Shown: piece after piece, positions 24,901-36,200 of the stretch
How positions within the stretch are numbered: position 1 is the first letter of the stretch
Layout: each line of letters starts with the position of its first letter
Assembly (NCBI GenBank): GCA_963920575.1
Contig: OY986974.1
Location: 620,001-684,000, forward strand
Length of the DNA stretch: 64,000 nt
Reading direction: 5' to 3'
Origin: Narthecium ossifragum
Lineage: Eukaryota > Streptophyta > Magnoliopsida > Dioscoreales > Nartheciaceae
Position numbers and translations under genes: made by a program
Notes under the pieces: model-generated
Seen by the model: only the letters and a program-made list of their open reading frames with translations
What the model was told of the DNA's origin: nothing
The model's database searches: none

Positions 24901-27900
24901 CAGTGTACCATTCCTATTACTATAAGATAACGGAGGCTTGTCAAGCAATAGAACCTGTTGTGACTTCACTTATTTTCTCTGTAAAGGAGCTGCACTCTAT
25001 GTTGACCAAGCTTGCACGGGCTTCAAGCCTACATGCCGGGAATCTCCATAAAGTAATTTCTCTTTGAACACTTCTAGTTACTTGTCGTCAGCATGGCATC
25101 TTTTAATTTGCGTAGATATATGCTGGAGAAGTGATCATTGGTTGTTAAGCAGAAAGATAAAACTATTAGTTTGCTCCCTTCAAAATATTTTCTTTGTACT
25201 TGTTTATGACTCTGCTACATTTTTAGACGCAGGAAGTAGGTTGCATTAGATTTTCAACAAGTTAGATACTGTAGCAGCACCAATACCCATGCTGGTTTTT
25301 ATATATGAAACAGTAGCTTAGTATGGATAGTTCCTAGAGAAGTTTAGGTACAAATTTATCATGTTGCCTTAGTTCCTAGGACGCAATGGGAACATTTTGA
25401 AGGAAATTTCCACACGTCTGTCGTTTACCTTTCACGATGCAAGCAAATATATCACCAGTCTTTTCAATCAAAATGGGAGTTTTATACCTATACCTGCTCT
25501 TTCATGCTTTGGTCCAGTGCCTGAAAATCATTTTGTGATCTTTGTCATCACTATTTTCAAGCCTCTAATCTTCAAATGTGACCATGTGGAGTCTGCATGG
25601 ACATCTTTTGAAACCATGGTGCTTTGTTTAGCAAACACAGCTGAATACCATGGTTTTTGCACTTAGTCTAAGTATCGGCCTTAGAATTCCTTCACATATA
25701 ATACTGTTTACTTCTTCTTTGTAGTTATTAGAATGATTTTTTGAATTCTTCCATATTGAGGTGCTTATGTATTCCTTGTTGTATAAAGATAGTAGGATTA
25801 GTGAACATGGATGGTATACAACTGCCAAAACTGGGTGACAGCTTCATCCTCTTGATTGTCATCATTGTCATTGTCATTGTCGTAGCTTCTAATGCATAAC
25901 ACGCACTCACGCGCTCACACACGCATGTGTGCGCGCGCTCACCCACGCACTTACATATGTATATATTACATGTATATGTACCTTACATTCTAAATTATAG
26001 CAATAATTCTAATTACACTTGCATATGACAACACAAATACTTCTTAAAAATTTTCCCTTTCTGGCAACTCTCTGCTTCTCTTTTCTTATAGTGCGAATGT
26101 CCTGCTTTTTTGAAGTGCTCTTTAAGGTGTTTCACTATCTTGGCAGGCACTAGAAGGACTCGGGGAAAGTCAGGTGGTAAAATCGCAGGACCTTGTTTTG
26201 TCAAGGCCGGAGAATTCAGATGGTGCGGGTCTATTTCGCAAGGAGAGTAAAGTTTTTCTTGGTGCCAATAGGGACAACACTGGGGGCTTAGAAACTACGC
26301 CAAATGACTTCTCTTGGGAAGACGAAGGATGGATATCTCCTCCAAGACATACATGCACTAGCAGCCCGAGTTCCAGTATCACTTCAAACGAAGATATCCT
26401 GACTGAAAACTTTGATAGGATGGAACAAATTTTGCAAAATAATAGTCCCATAGAGGCTGTTTCTTGTGTTTCTTTTACAAGCACTGTTGGCCTGGAAGGT
26501 ATGCCCGTTGAGAACTTGGAATCACAATCTGTAAAGATTTTTACTCTTTCTTCTTCTAGAGCTGCTCCAGCTCCAGAGCAGACTGTGCATGATTTGCCAT
26601 TACTGAGTGCTCCTAGGACTGCTAAAGGTACTAGTTCTGGCACCACAGTATCCTTAAATTCAGGTGAAACTATAGAAATTATGTTATCAGTAAACGAGCC
26701 TATTATGACCAATATTCATCAGTTCTATGATGCTGCAGAATTTTTAAGTAGCACGAGCGAAGTAGGCTCTTCCAAACTAGTAAGACAGCATGGTGGAAAG
26801 CGTGAAGAACCTCCCTGTACTGAATCTACAAAGCATGCCACAAGGGGTAAGAAATTAGACCCATTTAAGTTGTCATTTGTTGCATTAGTCTAGTCATATG
26901 GCTTGAGTGTTATGGCAGTCTGATATATTCAGATGCATCATACAGGGGAAAATTGGAACTGGGATCATTTCTTACGAAATGAGTAATTCTTTCATGAGTC
27001 TGAATTTTTCTCAAACCAGTTGTAAAAAGTGATTCCTTGTCAATTAGAATGATCGCTTCACTGGAAAGTCTTATGCTTCAGAATGTACTTCAATCGAATT
27101 ACCTGCCATATATTTTGAAATTACTCGCATTAGATGTAGCAATTTTTGCCTTGGAGTCCTAGGAGAATTTGTCTTTGTTTCTATTTGTCCATACAGCTTC
27201 CTATACTCGTATTAGATGTAGCATTTTTTTCCTTGGGTGTGGACTTGTTCAACATGCAGGCAGTATTCCGTTGTATTTTTGGATAATGCCACTGTTGGAT
27301 TATCACTCTTTGAGCCAAAGCCATTTTCAGGTTCTGAGAAACAAATTCATTTTGGGAAACATTTTAAGTACAGATGCTTTCAAAAGTCTAATAGGGCATC
27401 CATTTTGGTGAATCAATATGGGAATCGTAATTAAGAATGTAAGATATTTCACTTAAGCAGGTATCCCTTCTATTGAAGGTCTGAACTCATTAGTCTGTCC
27501 TGTGGTGGCATTCATTCATGATTTGGACATAGTGGGGTTTATTTATGAGAATTTATCGACATTTTGGATGTAAGTTCCTAGAATGGGCATGATGAAAAGG
27601 TCCTGTCTACCTGTGATCTTGTCCAGCTGCTAGTCCTGCCTGCCCCTTACAAGGATCAGAAAAACAAAACAAAGAAAGCTGAGTGCAATGGAATTTCCAG
27701 CGCTTTCAGATGACGATAAGTGACCATTATCCTTTGAAATTTTGGACCCCATCTCCAATGATCAACGACCTTGTATCCTGTGGATACAAGTTTGGTTTTT
27801 AATAACCTAATTATTACCGATATCACCTTTCTCCAACCCTGGTATATGTTGTCAATAATATTGACCATAACAGAGAAACCAAGGTTATATGACCTCAATA

Positions 27901-29448
27901 AACCTAGACTATTTGATCTACTTTGTTTTTACGGAAAAAAAATTTGTACTAGATTATATTGAATGGCACTACTTGATGCCCTCAATATCACGCTAATTCT
28001 AAGCTAATTATTTTTTTGTTAATAAAAAATTAGTTTAGCATGAGGAGCTCAACACCTACAGTACGATAAGCATGAGTACTATATATTTCTTTAAATTTAT
28101 CATTTTATAGTTCACCAAACTTCATTCAGAATAAAGTTGATATTGCCTTATGATAGGAACTGGTTATAGATCCTATCAGGATTACTAGTTGCGGGAAGAA
28201 GTTGTAGGAGAGGAAGAGAAGAAGAGACTAGAGAGGAGAAGATAGAAGAGGACTTAGAGATAGGAGAATATGCTTTTTCATTGTTTGCTTGTAAAGATTA
28301 CATGCTTAGCTTATAAAGATATTCATCCTCCAATTAGTCCTACTATAATTCAGACTACTTGCCCAGATTATTGTCTGCTAATAAGGATAGATTGCCAACT
28401 AACCTTCCTAATGCATGAAAAGAAACTAATTTGCCAAATGTAAAGGACTAAATAGGAAACTATTGCTGCCAACCAGGAACGATTTACTTCCTTTATTGCT
28501 GCTTGATTGCCTTCCTAACACCTTCATGCGTTCTAGTTGTGACATTGTAGGTTGTTTAAATTTTTAATATTCTTCTTTTACTTTGATTTAACTACTCGTC
28601 GAGTTAATTGTAATGTGGTTTCAAGCTCTACATATTACTCATCATGCTTTGATTCTGTTGAAGAGAAATAAACTTACCTTTTTACTGTTAAGAGTCAAAT
28701 AGAATTTTACGTTTAAAATAATAATGGTTTTTGTACATTTGTTTTGTTTCTATCCCTGAACTTGATGTAAATTTAGTTACTACATGGAAAAAATAGCCCT
28801 GTTATTACCATTGTCATTTTTTTATTTGGACAACTTTTGTAACACCGATATCACTGTCAACCAAATATTTTCAAAAGCTCGAGATTTCCAAATAACTGGT
28901 AATTTCTAATATTAGCTGGAAACAGCCTTGAGTATGATCTGGGTTGGTTATACTGGTAAATCACCAATGATCGGAACCTTCGATAGAAGTAATACAAAAG
29001 GGTGAAATTCTATGGATTGTTCTGCTGTTTTTCATTCCCTTTTTCTTGGTACTGGATAGAAATATTTTGTTTATGTTGACAATGTGCATAGTTGATAGCC
29101 ATTTTCATCTTATGCTGGTATGAAACATCTATTGCAAAAAACTTATTCTGTGATTCTCATCTTGTGTTACAAATACCAATTGGCAGGTAAAAATGTGTAT
29201 GCCTTGTCAGTCCTTAGGCAAATCGAGTTGAAAATAGAAGGGAAAGATAATGAACTTAGCAGGTAAATAAAATATCTGTACCAATTTCTATATTTGGTGG
29301 ATAATAACTTCAACTTGCTATGAGGTGATCAATACGATTCTTTTGCAGGCCTATAAGTATTTCAGAGCAAGTGGATCTTCTAATCAAGCAGGCCAAGAGT
29401 ATAGACAATCTATGTAATATGTATGAAGGTTGGACACCGTGGATATGA
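6912..29448 (+). CDS. SMG1: Serine/threonine-protein kinase SMG1 (PIKK family), intact, 15 coding exons
   Basis: SMG1 is the nonsense-mediated-decay kinase that phosphorylates UPF1. It is kept in most plants but absent from Arabidopsis thaliana. Exons: 6912-7186, 7291-12223, 12307-12495, 12625-12739, 13551-14604, 16445-16892, 18032-18085, 18178-21037, 21144-21257, 21443-21573, 24341-24433, 24780-25052, 26147-26846, 29187-29262, 29349-29448. All junctions are GT-AG with phases that join, giving 11,415 nt, or 3,804 aa. The N-terminal helical part fills exon 2, with FAT-like helices toward its end. Kinase landmarks are a Lys near 2029 (YLLKGRED), GLGDRHLDN (catalytic Asp about 2208) and HIDYN (Asp about 2227). 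A long insert (about 2340-3770) separates kinase and FATC, as known for SMG1. The protein ends in the FATC signature YEGWTPWI. Start chosen as the first in-frame ATG. No stop or frameshift was seen. Exon ends were inferred by eye. Confidence 0.93.
15216..16025. mobile_element. TIR-bearing MITE-like element in SMG1 intron 5
   Basis: The left end AATTCTATATACACCACAA (from 15216) and the right end, read in reverse complement from 16025 (AATTCTATATTCACCAGAA), match over about 35 bp with a few mismatches. The roughly 810-bp interior has no transposase frame. A target duplication is ambiguous because the terminal AATT is itself palindromic. The sequence TACACCACAA recurs inside the left half, and a GTGCC/GGCAC hairpin lies at 15311-15324. 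Superfamily unresolved. Confidence 0.65.
17248..17445. repeat. Tandem duplication (120-bp period) in SMG1 intron 6
   Basis: Two copies begin GGCTAAGGTCGAGCCCAATGC (17248) and CAGCTAAAGTCAAGCCCAATGC (about 17368). Both run through a TCAGGAAYGA segment to TGCAGTGGGCCCTTGGTGC. They are clearly related but diverged. A GTGCC/GGCAC palindrome (17321-17334) ends the first copy. The rest of this intron (16893-18031) shows nothing else recognisable. Confidence 0.75.
21574..22322. other. First part of SMG1 intron 10, nothing recognised
   Basis: AT-rich intronic sequence with no coding exon, terminal inverted repeat or conserved motif that could be identified. One short doubled phrase (AAGAGTCATCTTAAA / AAGAATCATTTTAAA with CATCATCTTRGGCC) occurs near 21717-21796. 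Confidence 0.4.
22323..22861. repeat. 114-bp direct repeats flanking a ~310-bp insert in SMG1 intron 10
   Basis: The segment 22323-22436 (AGCTTAAAGAAAAAGGTGC ... GATATTAAGGTTTTCT) is repeated at 22748-22861 with about ten differences, 425 bp apart. Between them lie a TGCCGGCACTGGCAGTGCC palindrome (about 22477), a GAGAGA run (22510-22530) and a doubled GAAACCCATAGCTAAAACAT phrase (22664 and 22697). This could be a tandem duplication or an insertion that duplicated its flank. No coding potential. Confidence 0.75.
23890..24072. repeat. Poly-C / CT-rich low-complexity block in SMG1 intron 10
   Basis: Two poly-C runs (about 23899-23914 and 23998-24016) are embedded in CTCTCT tracts. Two short palindromes, CGTGCCCCTAGCACG (23921) and GTGCCCTTGGCAC (23974), sit between them. 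The runs read as proline-rich frames but there is no gene. Run lengths are prone to sequencing or assembly error. The rest of the intron up to exon 11 shows nothing recognised. Confidence 0.75.
24777..24782 (+). promoter_or_regulatory. Tandem (NAGNAG) splice acceptor before SMG1 exon 12
   Basis: The acceptor reads CAGCAG immediately before GCCAATGC. Using the first AG starts exon 12 at 24780 and adds one glutamine. Using the second starts at 24783 and omits it. Both keep the frame, giving 3,804 or 3,803 residues. Confidence 0.6.
26847..29186. other. SMG1 intron 13 (2.3 kb), no element recognised
   Basis: AT-rich intron between the serine-rich end of exon 13 and the penultimate exon. Open frames of 60-80 codons on either strand have no family resemblance. 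A locally purine-rich stretch (GAGGAGAAGATAGAAGAGG) lies near 28205-28260. No terminal repeats were found by eye. Confidence 0.4.
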
Positions 29449-30399
29449 GTATACGACTCCGCTATGACTCCTCTATCTCTACCGGCTAAGTTCCTAGGTA
29501 AACACATCATCACTAGAAGGATTTGTGGAGCCTTTGCCATTAAGTATGAAAAGCTATTAAGGGATCTGTAATTTTCCAATTTACGTGACACAATTAGTAG
29601 CATACTTCTAAGTTAAAGGGTTTTTATAGCCAAGATAACAAGTGCTTGGCCTGAGTGATATCAGGCACTGCTTGATCTGACCAGACGGGAACATTAGTAC
29701 CAATCTAGCTGATGGATTTCAAGATTGCCAACAAGTTCGTTTGTAAAATGACAAGGATGCTCTTTGCTTTTGGTGAAGTCTGCTCATATGAGAGAAGGAA
29801 GAGGGCTTTTGGTAAGGATGACGCTATCAGTTGAGCTCCCTCAGACAACATATACCATTCAGCCCTACCTGATCCTCAAGTGAAGCTGCAGGCTGCTACC
29901 AAAAAACATTTTTGAAGCAGCAGAATCCTGGCTTTCATTCATGGTATTTCCAGTTCCCCTGCTTCTTTTGTATGTACTTACCCTCCAACCTGCAAATCTC
30001 TTCGTTCCTCTGAGATCTCAGGCACTGCCCTGCTTTGTCTCAGGTTATTAATTCTCCTGGTTGTGGCTGCTCATCATGCCTCACCCAGTGGATATGCTCG
30101 CCACTGAATTGCAAAGCTTTATGAAAGGGGCCGAGCTCTCCTTTCTAGTACTAGCCCAAGTGTAAAGTCGTTTCAGGCCGGTGTAGGGGGGAGGAAGCCT
30201 CCTCTTGGGATACCTAGTACTGAGCCAGGCCTTGGGGATCCAGTCTATGACACCGTCATCTCTATGCTCGGAGGCTGCTCTGAAGATGGTGGTGGACCCT
30301 CTTATCACCTAGATGGGATTGGAGTCGTGCTTCATGCTGAAAAAGCAGTTGCCCTTCTCGTGTTCTAATAGAAAACATTAATGTCTAGTTGCAGTTCAT
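29449..30399. other. SMG1 3' flank, no gene recognised
   Basis: Presumed SMG1 3' UTR and intergenic DNA. Short open frames on the minus strand (29310-29603, 30081-30308) lack any recognisable domain. No clear polyadenylation signal could be chosen with confidence. Confidence 0.35.
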
Positions 30400-30403
30400 T
30401 CCT

Positions 30404-30530
30404 AAAGAAGAGATGAGTGGTTTTTTAACATGTAAGCTCTCTACAAGTAACTTGGTTACAGCTTACCCTAAAGCCCCATGAAGGGGATTTGAATCCATTA
30501 CCAAGACCTCGTGCAAGAGGTGCTAACAAA
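30404..30530 (-). mobile_element. Possible tRNA-derived SINE fragment
   Basis: On the minus strand TTGTTAGCACCTC (A-box-like, complement of 30517-30529) is followed by GGATTCAAATCC (B-box-like, complement of 30485-30496). The same TTAGCACCTC ... GGWTTCRAAWCC order occurs in the better element at 34965-35110. The box spacing here (about 20 nt) is shorter than usual, so this copy is decayed or the call is wrong. Confidence 0.3.
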
Positions 30531-30943
30531 ATTGGCGGTGACCGCATGGTGCTGTACCGAGACCTTGTGAGCAAACAGGAGTTCACTACCCAGGATGTTA
30601 ACCTTATAGCTCTCGACTTGTGTCAGAATTCGCCATGATGTTAGCCTTGTACCTCTTGACTTGTTGGAGATTGAGGAGAATGCTTGCTCCTTTGGTAGAA
30701 TTGTAATCAGGTAGAGATTTTGTAAGCAATAACCATATGTCTGAAAATGCTGCAGAATTATTGAAGATTCTTGGTGGAGATTTTAGTTTTTGATCAATAC
30801 TTGCCATTTATGCATACTGAGGGGGGAGCTGCCTTAACCTTTGCACATCCGGACTATTGGATTTGTTTTATGCAATATGTTTTCGAAGGTTAGATAGAAG
30901 TCTTAGATTAACATGACTGCTCTAATGAGCTCTGTTAATTTTA

Positions 30944-31046
30944 AGACCTTTGTTGTCATCGTTTAAATCAGTTTAAAATTTCATTTGATAGACATCACTC
31001 GGAGACCGTCTCCCATGGACACCCGACATCCTCCACGAGCCTCTGA
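30944..31046. repeat. 103-bp direct repeat, left copy
   Basis: Runs from AGACCTTTGTTGTCATCG to CTCCACGAGCCTCTGA. It matches 32717-32819 with about a dozen differences and identical length. Sequences outside the repeats do not match, so this is not a simple tandem duplication of the whole interval. It might be a pair of short terminal repeats of a miniature element, but no primer site or target duplication was found. Confidence 0.75.
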
Positions 31047-31555
31047 GACCAAGTTTTGCTCTTAACAGGTCTTAGTTCGGATCTAGGTTCAATCAGCTTA
31101 ATTTGACTTGAATCCCGCTTGGATTTGATCTAATCTGGTCCAATTCAGCCAAATCTAGGTTGATGGCTTGATCTGACTCGGTTCTGATCTGATTTGGTCC
31201 AAGTTGGCCCAATCTGGCTATGAATGAGAGCCAATCGATTCAGACCAGGCTCAAGGGCTCATCCAGTCTGATCGGTTTAGATTGGCTCAACCTGATAAAG
31301 AAGGCTTGGAAGGGAATCGGGCACGGAGATGGTCACCAAAGTGGATGGCCAATTGAAAAAGCACCCCTGCTTTGTCAATAAACCTAGCAAAAAAATTTTG
31401 GGGGTGCAGCTATCTGCACAACAAGTTGGACTCAACACACCACATCCCAGATTTTTTGAAAAAAAAAAATTAAAAAACCGAAAAAACCCTAAACTACCCT
31501 CATCCCCTACCTCCCCTCTCTCCCCCATCCCACCCTCACCTCCTCCACCACCCCC
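31047..31555. other. Degenerate short repeats between the 103-bp repeats
   Basis: From about 31090 to 31290 the phrases TTGATCTRATCTGGTCCAA, TCTGATTTGGTCCAAGTTGG and AATCTGGCTATGA echo each other at roughly 50-65-bp intervals, suggesting an eroded microsatellite or minisatellite. The remainder is unique with short A-runs and no coding domain. Confidence 0.4.
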
Positions 31556-31824
31556 CACCACGTCCCCCCCCCCCCCCCCCGCCCCCCCGGTCGCCTGCGG
31601 GAGAGAGAGGGGGGCGGGGCTACCTCCTCTCTCTCTCCCCTTCCTGGCGTGGGCGACGGCAGTGACCCCCCGCCGCCCTCTCTCTCTCTCTCTCTCCCCT
31701 TCCTGGCGTGCTGGCGTGGCCAGCGGCAGCGACCCCCCCCCCCCCCCCCCCTCTCTCCCGCGGGCGACGACGGCGGCTACTGGGGTGGGGAGGTGAACGG
31801 GGGGGGGGGGGGGGGGGGGGGGGT
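31556..31824. repeat. Poly-C, CT and poly-G homopolymer block
   Basis: Contains a poly-C run near 31564-31587, a CTCTCT run near 31678-31696, a second poly-C run near 31734-31750 and a G run of about 24 near 31799-31823. Two copies of CTCTCCCCTTCCTGGCGTG (near 31631 and 31690) show tandem structure. Long proline- or glycine-rich frames here on both strands are compositional artefacts. The G run could form G-quadruplex structure. Confidence 0.85.
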
Positions 31825-32059
31825 TTCCAGCGAAAGACGGCATCAAGCTGGCGGCAATAGAGGAGCTCAGCGCTCATATTCACCGGATCTATAAGACCAG
31901 TCGTCATCTTCGCCAAATCTTCACGTCATCACCGATTATCGCATCGATCCGACCCGGTGGATCGACTCACCAGTCACCCACGACCTCTCCTCCACTTATC
32001 CTAACCTCTAACGAGGCTTATTCGCTGACGATCGACCTCCGACAGACCTCAATCTTCGA

Positions 32060-32290
32060 ACCCATCACTTTTATCTTTTTCATTTTTCATTTTTCTCTTT
32101 TCTACTCTTTATACCTTCGGATCTAGCGCCGCAGCGGGCGAAGGACCATCGAATCCAACACCGCAGCAACCAAGGACAACTGAGGCAGACCTCTTTTTCA
32201 TTTTTCTCTTCTCTTTTCTTTTTTCTACTCTTAACACATCTGGATCCAACACCGCATCACCGCAACTGCTGAGGATCTCGCCATGAACAC
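32060..32290. repeat. Imperfect ~121-bp tandem repeat
   Basis: CTTTTTCATTTTTC ... TTTTCTACTCTTTATACCTTCGGATC (from about 32076) is followed by a second version with TTTTTCATTTTTC ... TTTTCTACTCTTAACACATCTGGATC (from about 32194). Both lead into CCAACACCGCA-type sequence. Non-coding by inspection. Confidence 0.55.
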
Positions 32291-32716
32291 GTTGGAGAAG
32301 AGTTGTGGGGCGACGAGGGGGTCGGATATGAGGATTTAGGAGGTCAGTGTGGTTGGAAATTCGACGACCTCTTCCTCCAAGTTTCATTGTCGCTAATCTC
32401 CTCGGATTTGTCGTCTCCGTCGCCCATCACCTCAATCTGACCCGGTGGATGGACTTCCTAACCACCCACGACCCCTCCTCCCCCTGCGTGAATAATCGCC
32501 GAAACCTTTTCACCATTGATCAAGGCCGGAGCATTCATAGCCGTCCAATTCTCGATACTTTAATCAGATCCGAGTTGACGTGGTTAGGAGGGCATTTCGG
32601 TCATGGAAAAAATAAAATTAATCATAATTGCATGTTTTTGGACTAAACGTCTTAAAAATATTAAATATATTATATGCTAATTAATTACCTAATTTTGGAC
32701 CAATGGTCGAATAAAC

Positions 32717-32819
32717 AGACCTCTGTTGTCATCGTTTAAAACAGTTTAAAAAATTCATTCGACAGACATCACTCGGAGACTGTCTTCCATGGCACCCGAC
32801 ATCCTCCACGAGCCCCTGA
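32717..32819. repeat. 103-bp direct repeat, right copy
   Basis: Second copy of the 30944-31046 repeat, from AGACCTCTGTTGTCATCG to CTCCACGAGCCCCTGA. It lies about 400 bp upstream of the SHMT start codon, so it is part of the probable SHMT promoter region. The intervening DNA is about 1.67 kb. Confidence 0.75.
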
Positions 32820-33219
32820 TATCGCTTGAGAGAGTGGGAAGCCTAGTACTCGCTTGGGCTTAGTGGTGGGGGGTCGAGATGGTGGGGGATCGAGATAGGG
32901 CGTCGAGTGGCTCCTGTTTGGATGATGCGGCAACAAGACGCGCGCACTTCCCACCTCATGTTCCCAATCCAAGCTTTTATCACCACTAGACGCTCCCAAT
33001 TTTCTTGGTATTCCACATATCACCCAAATTGCACCCTGAACCCTGCAGTCATCTCCGGGTTGTTTCGGACCTTTCCTTCGCCCGAGCACTGGCATGGTTC
33101 AGAGCCAATTAGATTTCTTTATTTATTTATTTATTTTAGCCGGACTGCTCACTTCATTCCATCACGCACACGCCACACCAACTCCAGGAGGCCCCCCGAG
33201 ACAGAGAGAGTGCATCGAG
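32820..33219 (+). promoter_or_regulatory. Probable SHMT promoter and 5' UTR
   Basis: Four hundred base pairs between the right 103-bp repeat and the SHMT ATG. A TTTATTTATTTATTTATTTTA stretch at 33117-33137 lies about 85-100 bp before the ATG, too close to be a clear TATA box for a normal leader. ACAGAGAGAGTGCATCGAG directly precedes the ATG. The assignment as promoter rests on position only. Confidence 0.35.
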
Positions 33220-36200
33220 ATGGCAATGGCGGCGGCGTTCCGGAGGCTCTCTTCTACCATCGGCAAGAAGCAGCCTCTCGTCCGGAGCTCTCTCTACTGC
33301 ATGGTTCGATTCCGTATCCTCCCTCTAAGGGATGTCCTCGTTCAGTTGCTGGATATCGGTTTTTTATTTTCAATTGTCTGTATATCACATCGCACGTACT
33401 GAATCACCCCCTTTCCCTTCCTCTTTTTTTTTTCCCCATAAAATTAGTCCTCCCTGCCGAGCGAGGCCGTTTATGACAAGGAGAAGTCACGCGTTACAGT
33501 AAGCACGCTCTGTTTGTTGCATCCTTTTCGCTCTTCATCTCCAAATCTCATGTCTTGCCCCAGATCATTCCTAAGTTCGAATCTCCATTTTCAGTGGCCG
33601 AAGCAGCTGAATGCGCCGCTGGATGTTGTCGACCCGGAGATCGCAGATATCATCGAGCTCGAGAAGGCCAGGCAATGGAAGGTATTGTACGTAGATATAT
33701 AAAACCCTCGCCCGTCATTCGTCTTTCTCGGATCCATTTCCCCCGTCCGCCTCTTTGTTTGGTTTCGAGATAGAGAGATTCTAGGACTATAACTTGTGTC
33801 AGACTTTAACTACTTCGTTGATGTTTAGCCCGAAAGGTATTGCTTTCCTGCCTGGATCTAGACATCGTTATGCACGCTTTCCCCATTCTAATACGCGTAC
33901 TGACCAGGCTTGAAGTAGATCGAGGATTAATGATTTTCATTTACATGCTCGTATGAGTATCTGCTGCTCCAACATTGATGACCCTTTTCCATGATTATAC
34001 GTTTCAATTGCGTTGTCTGGGCTGGGATTTGATTAGCCCTTAGTCTCTAATTGGTGATAACTTATGGGACCTTCCCTTTCAATGTCATGGAAGGGACTGG
34101 AGCTGATCCCCTCGGAGAACTTCACATCTGTTTCTGTGATGCAAGCGGTGGGATCAATCATGACCAACAAATATAGTGAAGGGTACCCTGGTGCCAGATA
34201 CTATGGTGGAAATGAGTAGGCTGTCACTGCTTTCCCCCTCTCAAATTAATTAATTGTGCATTTTTGATTGACTACTTCCGAGTCTTCATGTTTTCTTACT
34301 CTCGTACAACAATCTGGCCACTTGCTACAGAACAAGCTCCCTTTTTTAACAGATATGATAAAAATTGCTTTCGGCTTTCAGGTACATTGACATGGCTGAA
34401 TCTTTGTGCCAAAAGCGTGCGTTGGAAGCTTTTCATCTGGATCCTGCTAAGTGGGGAGGTAAGCTACCATCTAAGGAGCCACTAGATAAACTCCATCATT
34501 AGGTCTAAAGAGTCTTTTGCTGTACCAGACTTTTTAGCTAACGATGAGAACAATATTGGGTTTCTATTTGATAAAAGTAGGTTTGACTCTGATGTAGAAC
34601 TATTACTTATATTGTTATCACAAACACGGCATCTAATCCCATCAATCAAATCATTTTTCGAGTATTACTTGATTCTTCTTCTTTTCCATTCCTGTTTCAT
34701 GGTCGTTTAAGTATTCAAGGATGCGAAATTGGAATGTAAATTCTATATTTGAGCTAGAATTGGATTAAGAAGGTCCACCTGATAGGTTGCTACAGCTAGT
34801 CTAACGTGCCAGTTCCAGCCATTTGGTTTTAATCTGTTGGTGCTGATCTATTAACTAGTGCTGCTTCTATCTAACTTTAGGCAGTTTGGTTGGTTCTAGA
34901 GATTTTCTTTTTCCTTCCCTGCAGTGCTTGCAAAACTTTTAGGTTCGGCTTAAAATAACATGCATTATTTTTATTTTTTGAGTGGGCCCTTAACCCTGGC
35001 TTAGTGTGGCAATGCCCTTGCTACCACAAAGGTCTCTAAAGAGGTTTCGAACCCAACATCATCTCACACAGGGGTTTCTTAACCAAAGAGGTGCTAACCA
35101 CCCTTACACGCGCTCTTGTGCTGGTATTGCAGACACTATGTTGGATATCTGGCATAAAGCAATTTGTGGTCCAATAGTTGATTCTTGAAACCATAAACAA
35201 AGCTCCCACTCAAACTTATCTTTGCATACTCCACGTGCTTTCCTCTTTCAAGCTCTACTACTTTTTATTTGCAGCCCATAAGATTGCTTCCTACTCTTGG
35301 TGATGAGTTGCCTTATGTAGGCTTCTGTGAACTCACGGTTATGTGCTATGCCTCTTGCAGTTGTGCTTTACTGTCTACCTTTCTTAACATATCATACATG
35401 AGCTGGTATGTGCAGTACTCCCAGTCTGTGTTTGTATTACTTCAAGTTATCCCAAAAAAGCACACATGCATTTGTGGTGGTCTCATCATAGTCTAAGATT
35501 TCCTTGTTCTTTTCAAGGTAAAGTATTCCATGGTTAAAAGCCAATGGGATATATTTTAACTATATTCTGAATGGGGACATCTGTATTCATGTTAGAGCAG
35601 AAAATCTGAAATCACCAAACTTGTTTGTCTAGTAATACTGTTTGCACTATAAATCTCATGTCCTTGTTTCTGGTCCCGCACCTTTCAGTGGCTACTCCTA
35701 ATAGACCTATGGGCCCTGATTAGTGCCGATTAATATACGTCAATTGAAACCTGCTTCCATCCATCTATATGAAAGTGCTACTGGCTGTTCATTGCTTCTA
35801 TTCCTGTTATTAGGACTTCATGTCGTTTTGATATCCATTAACCAGCCTTTTATTCATGTAAGCAATACTCTTGCAATGCTTTCTGCAGTGAATGTACAGT
35901 CACTTTCAGGGTCTCCTGCTAATTTCCAAGTTTACACTGCACTTTTGAAGCCACATGAGCGAATCATGGCTCTTGATCTTCCTCATGGTGGACATCTTTC
36001 ACATGGTTACCAGGTAAATATTGCTCTCTTAGTGAGTCCAACGACTTATATTTGATTACCTTCTCCCTCCCGCCTGATGGTTTCTAATATCTGTTGGTGG
36101 TTTGTATCTTTATCCATTGATGGTTGAATGTTCTGATCAGATGATTGTTCACAATTTCACAAGTAATCAGAATTAGAAGTTGAAGTCTCTTTACATGACA

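Noticed and set aside
26170..26712. 180-codon minus-strand frame
   Set aside because: Antisense to SMG1 exon 13, whose frame and splice sites are consistent.
30081..30308. 75-codon minus-strand frame between SMG1 and SHMT
   Set aside because: No recognisable domain or gene context.
31277..31916. Long proline- or glycine-rich frames on both strands
   Set aside because: Caused by poly-C, poly-G and CT runs; composition only.
34963..35112. A true tRNA gene at the pol III box motifs
   Set aside because: Boxes are tRNA-like, but no cloverleaf or aminoacyl stem can be drawn and an A-rich tail follows, so SINE-like is preferred.
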